Part shown: positions 18,542 to 28,056 of the stretch, in pieces | Layout: each line of letters starts with the position of its first letter | Numbering within the stretch: the first letter of the stretch is position 1 | From: Rheinheimera maricola | GTDB taxonomy: Bacteria > Pseudomonadota > Gammaproteobacteria > Enterobacterales > Alteromonadaceae | Reading direction: 5' to 3' | DNA: 64,000 nt | Assembly (NCBI RefSeq): GCF_016918075.2 | Contig: NZ_JAERPS020000002.1 | Location: 612,925 to 676,924, forward strand | Made by a program: the position numbers and the translations under genes | Notes under the pieces: generated by a model | What the model saw: only the letters and a program-made list of their open reading frames with translations | Told to the model about the DNA's origin: nothing | Database searches by the model: none

Positions 18542-20245
18542 CTACCACTCAGCCACTTGTAGCCGCTGCTTTACGCCAATTATCTGCAACTGCAGAGCGT
18601 TAAATACCTCATCAAAATCGCGGCAGCCGGTTGCGATGTTTGGCAACGATAAACCGGCTTCAATAAAAAACCGTTGTTGCTCCGCCTCACTCTGCCAGGC
18701 TTGCTGCCACCAGTCTTTAATATGATAACCGGCTGATTTTAACCGCGCCTGGCTGGGTAGCCGGTCACGTTTCAGCTTGTTTTCCCGCGAGCTGGCCGGC
18801 AGCAGGTTCCATAAATCGTTATTCGGCCAGTAACTAAATGGCACACAGTGGTCAATATCGTAGCTATAGAGTAAGTCACCGCTCCAGACGCTGCACACCG
18901 CCGCGCCCTGCCCGCGCAGTGTTTCAACCTTTTTCCTCACCAACGCGGTATCGTGCTGCCGATCCAACCAGCGTAGCTGGTTATGGTAGGTATCAAGTGT
19001 GATCTGCCGCTGTTGGTTCAGCTCATACTTTTGCATTTCTGCCACCCATTGCTGCACCAGCAAGGGTTCTATCCAGCAGCCGTATTGGCGAAAACAGTTC
19101 CACATATCTTCGAGCAGCACAAAGCTACCGAAGCTGTCTAAAAAGGTTTTATCCAGCAACACTGCGCTTTGGCGTTTGGTTTTACTGCGCTGCATATCAA
19201 ACAGGCGGTTATCTTTATGGCCCTGCCAGATATACGTCACGGGCCCAGCTTTAATGGTCGCTAAGGTATCGCTGAACAACTGCTGCAAAGCGCCAGCGTC
19301 CTGGCCGGTGTAAAAGTTACCTATAGCAAAATCGTCTGCAGTAAGGTGTTTGAGTAAATCCCAGCCGCTGGCTTTAACGAAACCCAACCCTTTAGCCGGG
19401 TCTGAGCTTTGCTGAATATTGTTATCCACCAGACGTTTAAACAGGCGGATCCAATACAGCGCCACCAAGCCAAGCGAAATAGCGACAGTGCCGTCTTGTT
19501 TATCGACTACTGCACCGGGATGAGCATCAGCTATACGCACCAAAGTGCGCAGCAGCGCCAGTTTATAGGTCGAAGATTTATTGTCGTTCACTACGATATG
19601 CCGCACTTTGCTCAGGCTGCCACTACCGTCATCCGGCAGTTCCAGCACCAGCGTTTGCCATGTCACACCACTGCGGCCACCGGCATCAGCGGTTATCTCG
19701 CTGACAAAGCGCAGCACCAAGCCAAACTGCCGCGCCAGCGCAGCTATTTCATCCACAGTTACCGGATAAGCAGTACGCTGATCGCTAAAATCGCCAAATC
19801 GCAGGCTTAACACAAAACGACCGCCTGGGGCTAACAGGTTGGCAATCTTACGAAATGCCCGCTCACGTTCAGACAGCGCAATGTGCATCCACACCGCGCT
19901 GAGTAAGATGGTATTAAATTGCAGGTTAAGCTGATAACAGGCTTTAAGTTCCGGCAGGCTGTCTTGCAGCCACTGCACTCTGGTAACTTGCTGCGCCAGT
20001 AGCCCGTCTGTTTTTAACTGACCTAAGCGCAGTAAGTCTGCAGCAGGTTCAATGGCAATAACCTGGCAACCCTGCCCAGCCAGCCACAACGCATCACGGC
20101 CACTACCGGCGCCAATATCCAGCACCAGTTGCTCTTTTGGCCAATACGGCTGCCAGCAAGCATGCACCTGCTCAAAGCTTAGCGCATCATATTGGGCAGC
20201 AAATAGCGCCGCGCCCTGGTGGTAAATATCAATGGTTTTGCTCAT
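18542..20245 (-). CDS. Methyltransferase-HNH domain fusion protein
   Basis: This 567-residue protein joins two activities. Residues about 1-190 form a class I SAM methyltransferase: motif I is VLDIGAGSGRDALWLA (D43-G47), with the later motif LLSAVWMHIALSERE, as in small-molecule or protein methyltransferases. Residues about 205-400 are helical with no recognised family. Residues about 440-510 look like an HNH nuclease: IDHCVPFSYW followed by NLLPASSRENKLKRDRL, which offers the D-H...N...N pattern. The protein could modify and cut nucleic acid, repair it, or defend against phage. The gene is isolated, with no restriction or toxin partner nearby. The two domain calls are good; the joint role is unknown. 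Confidence 0.72.
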   Translation of the reverse strand: MSKTIDIYHQGAALFAAQYDALSFEQVHACWQPYWPKEQLVLDIGAGSGRDALWLAGQGCQVIAIEPAADLLRLGQLKTDGLLAQQVTRVQWLQDSLPELKACYQLNLQFNTILLSAVWMHIALSERERAFRKIANLLAPGGRFVLSLRFGDFSDQRTAYPVTVDEIAALARQFGLVLRFVSEITADAGGRSGVTWQTLVLELPDDGSGSLSKVRHIVVNDNKSSTYKLALLRTLVRIADAHPGAVVDKQDGTVAISLGLVALYWIRLFKRLVDNNIQQSSDPAKGLGFVKASGWDLLKHLTADDFAIGNFYTGQDAGALQQLFSDTLATIKAGPVTYIWQGHKDNRLFDMQRSKTKRQSAVLLDKTFLDSFGSFVLLEDMWNCFRQYGCWIEPLLVQQWVAEMQKYELNQQRQITLDTYHNQLRWLDRQHDTALVRKKVETLRGQGAAVCSVWSGDLLYSYDIDHCVPFSYWPNNDLWNLLPASSRENKLKRDRLPSQARLKSAGYHIKDWWQQAWQSEAEQQRFFIEAGLSLPNIATGCRDFDEVFNALQLQIIGVKQRLQVAEW

Positions 20246-20533
20246 TCAGTTGCTAAAAGCCTTTCAAACGGTTGCCAGTGTTGTAGCAATATTCCAGACG
20301 CGTGGCAATGGGCAGAATAGCAACACCCCCCCACTCCAACTTTGGCGCTACTATGGCTAACAATACCGATTACAACCTGCTGGCACCCAGCCGTAGCAAC
20401 CACTTTAATACCTGCTTTTCGTGATTATTATGATATTACCTCGCTTGCCAGGGCACTTACCCAAACAAAAAACCGCAGCATTACCCAACCAGGTTAAAAG
20501 CGCTGCAACCTGGTTGAGAAGAACACCTGAATA
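20246..20533. other. Intergenic region with gene fragment and inverted repeat
   Basis: This 288-bp gap holds the truncated duplicate described at 20353-20424 and an inverted repeat AACCAGGTT/AACCTGGTT around 20480-20510. The inverted repeat could end the minus-strand gene at 20534, but it lacks a close T-run. Nothing else is recognised. Confidence 0.5.
20353..20424 (+). pseudogene. Truncated 5' duplicate of the gene at 22943
   Basis: Starting at ATG 20353, 24 codons read MANNTDYNLLAPSRSN and continue HFNTCFS before a stop. This is nearly identical to the first 23 residues of the protein encoded at 22943-23737. The DNA match begins about 18 bp before the start codon and ends abruptly within codon 24. 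The rest of the gene is missing, so this is a relic of a duplication, with 2.5 kb (a DUF5694-like gene and an esterase gene) lying between the two copies. Confidence 0.8.
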
Positions 20534-21337
20534 TCAGAAAAAACTGTCAACAGACACCGCTTTGCGCTGTGTGTCACTGGCCAGAAAATCTTTGATAACC
20601 GCTATATGGCCTTGCCCGGCAATTACCAAAACCCGCTTGCCCGGGCTGGCCGCTAGTTGAATGTTGGCGTACATGCGAAAGTTTCTGTGCCACCAACTTG
20701 CCGCAGCATCTGCGCCGGCAAAGCCATCCCCGGCACCTACCTCATTGCTGAGTAAGTAAATAGATTTATTCAGCCGGTATTGTTGTTCTGAATTCATCGC
20801 GCGCAATAAATCAGCCAGGCTCAATGTTCTATGCATGTCGTTGCTTTGGGCAGTAACGTCTGCAATTAAGGTATCAAAAGCTGCTTGAATGGCTGGTGCC
20901 TTTGTTGGCATTTGTTCAAACAGTGGCCCGGCATTCCACTGTATTTCCCGCTCGTCGAAGCAGCGCACGGCGCTACCACCTGCGGCCTTAGCCACCCTGA
21001 ATCCGAGTTGATAAATCTCATTCACTGGCAGTGTAAACTCGCCTTTTAAATACTGTTGATACTGCTCATTTAGCTTGCCCTGAAAGCCTACCGCACACTC
21101 CAGCAAAACATCTGTCGGGGCAAAATCCTGCGCCAGTTTTTGGCTAAAGGCTTGTAAATACTGCTGACTGTCAGCAGAGGTAACATCCAACACTGACGTT
21201 TTTACCGTGTCCAAACCGGGGTTAGTAAAGTGAAAAGTACCCAGCAACATAATTTGTGCCGGCTCTTCAGCACGAACAGTTTGCGCTCCTATTAACAGGG
21301 AAGTTGCCAGTAAGACTAAAGCGGATAATTTTTTCAT
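20534..21337 (-). CDS. DUF5694 / TraB-like exported protein
   Basis: This 267-residue protein has a Sec signal peptide (cleavage near VRAEE). The body matches the DUF5694 pattern: an N-terminal IMLLGTFHFTNPGLD strand-loop, an ECA..FQGKLNEQY segment and a C-terminal RVLVIAGQGHIAVIKDFL. These GTFHF and GHI motifs resemble the TraB/GumN/Tiki-like fold of putative metal-dependent proteases. The location would be periplasmic. The catalytic role is an inference from fold similarity. The gene appears monocistronic. Confidence 0.72.
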   Translation of the reverse strand: MKKLSALVLLATSLLIGAQTVRAEEPAQIMLLGTFHFTNPGLDTVKTSVLDVTSADSQQYLQAFSQKLAQDFAPTDVLLECAVGFQGKLNEQYQQYLKGEFTLPVNEIYQLGFRVAKAAGGSAVRCFDEREIQWNAGPLFEQMPTKAPAIQAAFDTLIADVTAQSNDMHRTLSLADLLRAMNSEQQYRLNKSIYLLSNEVGAGDGFAGADAAASWWHRNFRMYANIQLAASPGKRVLVIAGQGHIAVIKDFLASDTQRKAVSVDSFF

Positions 21338-21658
21338 TGAAATAACCTTATGAATTTTTGAAATCAGACACTAATTTGCGAAAATCATGTAGCGAAAACC
21401 ATGCCAACACTTAAGCATTTGTTTTATATCGATTTAAAAAATGGAAATGCAAATTTCTGCTTTATGGTTCAAGTGACATGAGTAGAACTGACCACGTTTT
21501 AGTGTGTAACGCCAATTAAAGAAAGGGCTTTGTTGAGCAGCAGTGTGATGCGTAGACTAGATTATTCGGGCTAGAACAACATTAAACTTAATCTTCAATT
21601 AAGCGGTGAAAACGCAGATCAACCACTAGCATCACCAACATAAAGGAAAGCAGCAACA
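21338..21658. other. Intergenic region, nothing recognised
   Basis: This 321-bp AT-rich divergent gap lies between the DUF5694-like gene and an esterase gene. It should carry both promoters; I see no clear operator, RNA or small gene. Confidence 0.4.
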
Positions 21659-22849
21659 ATGACTCACAGCAAAATCATCCTGACAATTGCCGCTGTTTTA
21701 ACCCTAACTGCATGTGCCGACAAAAATCCGGCAGTTGCCAGCTTAACCATTAAGGTGACACCACCCGCTGATTACTCTGCCAGTGAAACTATTCATCTGG
21801 TCGGCAGTTTTAATGATTGGGCGCTGGAGGGTGACCAGGCTTACCCACTTAGCACCGACAAAGGGGAGCTGAGTACTACTATTCCCGTCACCGAAAAAAA
21901 TGTATTTTTCACCTTGGTAAAAAATAAAAATTGGCAATTGATGCCCGCCAACGAAATGGCAAAAAGCCAATGTATCTATCTACATCAGGCAACCGGTGAC
22001 GATGCCGAAATGGCCGTGCATATTCCGCTCTGGACCGGCGATAAACCATTAAAAACTGCTGAGCCAAGTTTAAGCGGCAACATAGTACAGCATAAAGATT
22101 TTACTCTGCCGCAATTTGCCCGCAGCAGTGATATAGACGTTTATCTGCCCAAGTCCTACCAACACAACCCCGACAAAACCTACCCGGTTTTATATATGTT
22201 AGATGGCCAAAATATTTTTAACGCTCAATCAGCACACAGCGATGAATGGCGCATTGATGAGCTGCTGGAACAGCTGACCGCCGCTGGCACTTTGGATGAA
22301 ATGATTGTGGTGGCGGTGCCCAACAGTGTCCACCGCTGGGTTGAATACAACCCCTGGGATTTTAAAGACCGCGATGGCAAGGCCGCACAAGGCCAGGGTG
22401 AATTAACGATTCGCTCGATTAAGGACACACTAAAGCCCTTTATCGACAGCAGCTACCGCACCAAGCCACAGTCAGCCAACACCGGTTTAGCGGGCAGCTC
22501 GCTGGGCGGCTTAATGGCCATTTATGCCGCGCTGGCGCATAGCGACACCTTTGGCTTTACCGCCGCATTTTCACCGGCTTTAGCGGTTGAAAATATGCAC
22601 GGAAAAAATGTGTTATTCGAAGCTATCAAACAGCAGCAAACTATTGGCAATAGCAAAATATATTTTGATATGGGGCAGATGGAATATGGTAATTACGAGC
22701 AAATCGAGCAATTAAATAGCCTGCTACTCAAACAGGGTTTTCAAGCGGAAAATCTTAAGTTGGTGAAGGATGATTTGGGACGACACTGCGAAGTGGACTG
22801 GTCGCGCCGGTTCCCTGGTGCACTAAAATGGTTGCAAGCCGGCATCTAA
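21659..22849 (+). CDS. Lipoprotein esterase with N-terminal carbohydrate-binding-like domain
   Basis: This 396-residue lipoprotein (lipobox LTAC, C19) has two parts. Residues about 28-125 form a beta-sandwich resembling the glycogen-binding E-set/CBM48 group (TIHLVGSFNDWALEGD). Residues about 135-396 are an Fes/IroE-like alpha/beta hydrolase with nucleophile S281 in GSSLGG and YPVLYMLDGQNIF. It is a paralogue of the hydrolase at 1590-2510. An N-terminal E-set domain is usual in enterochelin-esterase-type enzymes. It probably acts in the periplasm or at the outer membrane; the substrate is unknown, and no siderophore genes are adjacent. Confidence 0.83.
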   Translation: MTHSKIILTIAAVLTLTACADKNPAVASLTIKVTPPADYSASETIHLVGSFNDWALEGDQAYPLSTDKGELSTTIPVTEKNVFFTLVKNKNWQLMPANEMAKSQCIYLHQATGDDAEMAVHIPLWTGDKPLKTAEPSLSGNIVQHKDFTLPQFARSSDIDVYLPKSYQHNPDKTYPVLYMLDGQNIFNAQSAHSDEWRIDELLEQLTAAGTLDEMIVVAVPNSVHRWVEYNPWDFKDRDGKAAQGQGELTIRSIKDTLKPFIDSSYRTKPQSANTGLAGSSLGGLMAIYAALAHSDTFGFTAAFSPALAVENMHGKNVLFEAIKQQQTIGNSKIYFDMGQMEYGNYEQIEQLNSLLLKQGFQAENLKLVKDDLGRHCEVDWSRRFPGALKWLQAGI

Positions 22850-22942
22850 TACATTGCAAAACGCACACCGGCGAATAACTGGCTCAGCCATTTGTTACAC
22901 CCTGCGCCAATTTAGTTATAATCGCCACTTTTGGACGCTACT

Positions 22943-23737
22943 ATGGCAATTGATACCGATTACAACCTGCTGGTACCCAGCCGTAGCAACTATTTTAATA
23001 CCTGCTTTTACTGCGGCTGTATTGCCGCCAGGCATGATTATGCGCCGCCGTTGCAATATGTGGAGTTTTACCTGGCCACGCGTGAGCCAAGTGAGTTTTT
23101 AAAAATACCCAGCTGTAATGAGTGTGTTGAACTGCTAAAAGCCTGCAAGGCCGGCACCTTGGATGAGCGGCGGCTGTTTGCCAGGGCTGCCTTAGCGAAG
23201 AAGTATGCCAAAGCGCTGACCATATATGACATGTGGACAACTGAAGAGTTAGCCGGGTTAGATTTTAGCCTGCGCCACAGTATTGAAGCCGGCTTAAAAC
23301 TGGGTGCGGAAACCACACAACGGCTTAGCTTTGCTGGCTTTGACTATGAAGCCGGCGGTATTAGCCAGCAGGTGCACGATACCGCCCCGCTGGTGTTTGA
23401 GGTGTTTGGCGAGAGTTTTGATAGCTTTCGTGAAGCATTAGATTTTGCCAGTAAAGCCTACCGCATACCGAAAAACGCCTTAAAAGAAGCCTTTGCCGAT
23501 AACGACAACAACTTTGAGCGGGCGATTAATGCCATACATAAGCAAGTGGCTGAGAAAGAATTTAACCAGCAGCTAAAACAGCAATGTGCCGCCTTTGCCA
23601 AACAGCATAAACAAGCAGTGATTTTTGTGCATAAACAGGTAGAGCGTTACCTGAGTGAAAACACCGAAATGACCATAGCCGAAGCACTGCAGCAGTTGTA
23701 CGACACCAGGGTAAAGCCGGCAGCTACCAGGCATTAA
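22943..23737 (+). CDS. Conserved hypothetical protein with N-terminal CxxC pairs
   Basis: I do not recognise this 264-residue protein. It carries two cysteine pairs typical of a structural zinc site (TCFYCGC, then CNECVELLKAC), followed by a helix-rich body (FARAALAKKYAKAL). A short UBA-like segment (NNFERAINAIHKQVAEKE) lies near the C-terminus. It has no signal peptide and is probably cytosolic. The ATG at 22943 is chosen because the truncated duplicate at 20353 begins at the equivalent ATG; a TTG at 22931 would add four residues. It follows the esterase gene by 93 bp. Confidence 0.65.
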   Translation: MAIDTDYNLLVPSRSNYFNTCFYCGCIAARHDYAPPLQYVEFYLATREPSEFLKIPSCNECVELLKACKAGTLDERRLFARAALAKKYAKALTIYDMWTTEELAGLDFSLRHSIEAGLKLGAETTQRLSFAGFDYEAGGISQQVHDTAPLVFEVFGESFDSFREALDFASKAYRIPKNALKEAFADNDNNFERAINAIHKQVAEKEFNQQLKQQCAAFAKQHKQAVIFVHKQVERYLSENTEMTIAEALQQLYDTRVKPAATRH

Positions 23738-23757
23738 CCGCAGCAACGGTTTACTGC

Positions 23758-24375
23758 TTAAGGTTGTTTAACCACAAAGCCGCGGGCGCCTAAATCCAGC
23801 GCCAGCGCGCGCAGTTCGCTTTGTTGTGCTACCGGCGCATAGGCAAAACAGCTGACCTGTAAACCGGCCTCAGCCGCAGTATGAATAAACTGGCACAACT
23901 CGCTAAAACCCAATTGCGTTGGCTTAACCGTTTGCTGATACGCCGGCGGATTAGTGACTGGCAGGTAAATCTCCAGTTTTTCTACTTCAAGCGCCAGAAG
24001 CTGTTGGCACAATGCCGGCGCCGCGTTGGCTGCCACCAAGCCATAAGTGACCAGCGTTACCGGCACACCATGGCGCTTGGCTTTAAACGCCGGCAACAAC
24101 ACCGCTAGCATATCAAGGTGCAACAGGGGGTCGCCCATACCGGCAATGGCCAGGCCTCGCAGCTCAAACTCAGTTGTTGCATGTTGCTCGTAACCCGCCT
24201 GATAGGCTTGCTCTGCTGCGGCAAGTAGCTGCGACGCTGTCGGCGCAGGCGCCAGCTGCTGCGCCAAATTGCTGTTAGCCGCCAGCACTAATAACGACTG
24301 CGCTGCCGGCAAACGGCTACCGCATTGCAAAGTTAAACGCTGCTGGTCGACATAGCTAAACGGGCTGGCACTCAT
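23758..24375 (-). CDS. Radical-SAM-like protein lacking the cluster-binding cysteines
   Basis: This 205-residue protein resembles the TatD-associated radical SAM family in its order of elements. These are LAIAGMGDPLLHLDML (the GGEP-like strand), VPVTLVTYGLVA (the TNG-like strand), VEKLEIYLPVTNPPAYQQTVKP and a C-terminal ARGFVVKQ. The CxxxCxxC motif that would hold the 4Fe-4S cluster near the N-terminus is absent; only one cysteine (LQCGSR) lies there. It is therefore probably a non-catalytic relative or a decayed enzyme with an intact frame. No TatD gene is adjacent. Confidence 0.55.
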   Translation of the reverse strand: MSASPFSYVDQQRLTLQCGSRLPAAQSLLVLAANSNLAQQLAPAPTASQLLAAAEQAYQAGYEQHATTEFELRGLAIAGMGDPLLHLDMLAVLLPAFKAKRHGVPVTLVTYGLVAANAAPALCQQLLALEVEKLEIYLPVTNPPAYQQTVKPTQLGFSELCQFIHTAAEAGLQVSCFAYAPVAQQSELRALALDLGARGFVVKQP

Positions 24376-24551
24376 AACATACTCCTGCGATACCTGGCGG
24401 TTAAAGGCTGATTATCCTATCTGGAACAATGCGCTAAGGTAAGGCTTTGGCTAATATTTTAGCTTTTTATCGCAAGTATCAGCACTGTTAAATGGCAGCT
24501 AAATTTGTCACACTCTGCCGCTAACCCTAAGCGTTGCTGCCGGAGCCACCC

Positions 24552-25328
24552 ATGCTGAAACCCTGTTTAATACTGTTAACGCTACTTAGCCTGCTGCTGT
24601 TTACTAGCCGGGCTGACACGTTGCCCGCTGCGGCATTGGCCTTTACCGACGAGCAGCAAGTATTGCCAACCCTAAGTGCGCTGCAGCAAAACGCCGTGGC
24701 CGAGCAAAAACTGTTGTTACTGGTATTAGGCAGTGGTTGGTGCCACGACAGTGAGGCGCTGCTAAAGCAGTTTAACCAGCCGGCATTCGCCGCCCAGTTG
24801 CAGCAGCGTTTTAACATTGCACTGGTGGATGTAGGCTATTTGCAATATGGCCAGGCGGTGACGCAGCGCTACCAATTGCCGCTGTACTACGGCACGCCCA
24901 CGGTGATGGTTATTAACCCCGCCACTGGCCAGCTGCTAAATAAAGCCGATTTAATGCACTGGACCAACGCGGCGTCGCATTCTGCCACCGACTACCAGCA
25001 GTATTTTATGCAGCAGGATTTTTTGGCCACTGCAGCACAACAGCCAGACATAGCCCCGGCACTAATGCAGCAAATTAACCAATTTGAGCGCCAGCAAGCC
25101 GACAAACTGGCACTAGCCTATCAGCACCTGGGGCCTTTACTGGCTGGCTTTGAAAGCTCGGACACTATGCCCGACAATGCCTTTAGGCGCAGCTGGAATG
25201 AAGTAGCAGCGTTTCGCAGCGCTATTATCCCTGCAGTACAGCAACTACAGCAGCAGGCGGCGACTCTGCCAGCCGATGGCCAGCTACAACTGCCGGTATA
25301 TCCGCCATTTAGTTTTAGCAAGCAGTAA
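24552..25328 (+). CDS. Exported thioredoxin-fold protein
   Basis: This protein of about 258 residues has a Sec signal (LILLTLLSLLLFTSRA) and a thioredoxin-like domain. The active-site segment is GSGWCHDSEALLKQF (WCxxS, so a single reactive cysteine), and YYGTPTVMVINPATG supplies the cis-proline strand. It resembles SoxW/thioredoxin_7-type proteins rather than DsbA. A helical C-terminal region (about 160-230) is of unknown role. I chose the ATG at 24552 with GGAG 6 bases upstream over an ATG 18 bases earlier. A periplasmic thiol role is likely but the partner is unknown. Confidence 0.75.
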   Translation: MLKPCLILLTLLSLLLFTSRADTLPAAALAFTDEQQVLPTLSALQQNAVAEQKLLLLVLGSGWCHDSEALLKQFNQPAFAAQLQQRFNIALVDVGYLQYGQAVTQRYQLPLYYGTPTVMVINPATGQLLNKADLMHWTNAASHSATDYQQYFMQQDFLATAAQQPDIAPALMQQINQFERQQADKLALAYQHLGPLLAGFESSDTMPDNAFRRSWNEVAAFRSAIIPAVQQLQQQAATLPADGQLQLPVYPPFSFSKQ

Positions 25329-25455
25329 TAAACGTTCTCACTATTTTGTTGTTTTGTATCGATAAAACCGATTAGCCCAGCCGGAAAAACTCACTGTCGC
25401 GATACGCGTACAGCGTCTATAGTTTGAAGCATCTTGATACAGGCAGCCTGATTAG

Positions 25456-27681
<2,226 letters not shown>

Positions 27682-27710
27682 GCTGCAGCCTAGCTACGAA
27701 ACACCAAGCA

Positions 27711-27736
27711 AGCCCCGCACTGCGGGGCTTTTTATT
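27711..27736 (+). terminator. Intrinsic terminator of katG
   Basis: A stem AGCCCCGC/GCGGGGCT with a 3-base loop, followed by TTTTATTT, lies 30 bp after the katG stop. Confidence 0.9.
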
Positions 27737-28056
27737 TGTTGAATCTTAACCCAGCAACGATGCTAGTGCCTGCACCAACGCGGGTTGTACGGTAATTAAA
27801 TATTCCCTGCTCATCACCATCGCATAGCGATGCATGAGATGCACGTTAACAACAATAGCTGCAAAATTTTGCAAGCAATCCTTTTCATTTCATGGCAGTA
27901 TTAAAATATCAATATTTGGTACAACATGTTTTACAATGAAATTAAACCATTCGTAGTCATGCAATTACCGTTGTTTTAAATACACCACTGCTTGAATTTT
28001 TACACCTTTATTCAATTGATACGCCAATATTTAAAAGTACAAAAAGGTAACGCATT
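27737..28056. other. Intergenic region after katG
   Basis: About 320 bp without an intact gene. Apart from the possible HepT-like remnant, the right half is AT-rich and presumably carries the promoter of the two-gene unit that starts at 28057. Confidence 0.4.
27744..27876 (-). pseudogene. Possible HepT/DUF86-like gene remnant
   Basis: On the minus strand an open stretch without a start codon of its own reads LQNFAAIVVNVHLMHRYAM, then VMSREYLITVQPALVQALASLLG and a stop. The HxxHRYxMV and the terminal PALVQAL pattern recall the C-terminus of HepT/HEPN toxin subunits (R-N-x-x-x-H-x-Y, then a helix with P-x-L). The upstream part is missing. This is a weak call from a short match. Confidence 0.25.

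Noticed and set aside
20480..20510. Inverted repeat AACCAGGTT/AACCTGGTT as a terminator
   Set aside because: There is no T-run directly after the stem on either strand; it is mentioned only as a repeat.
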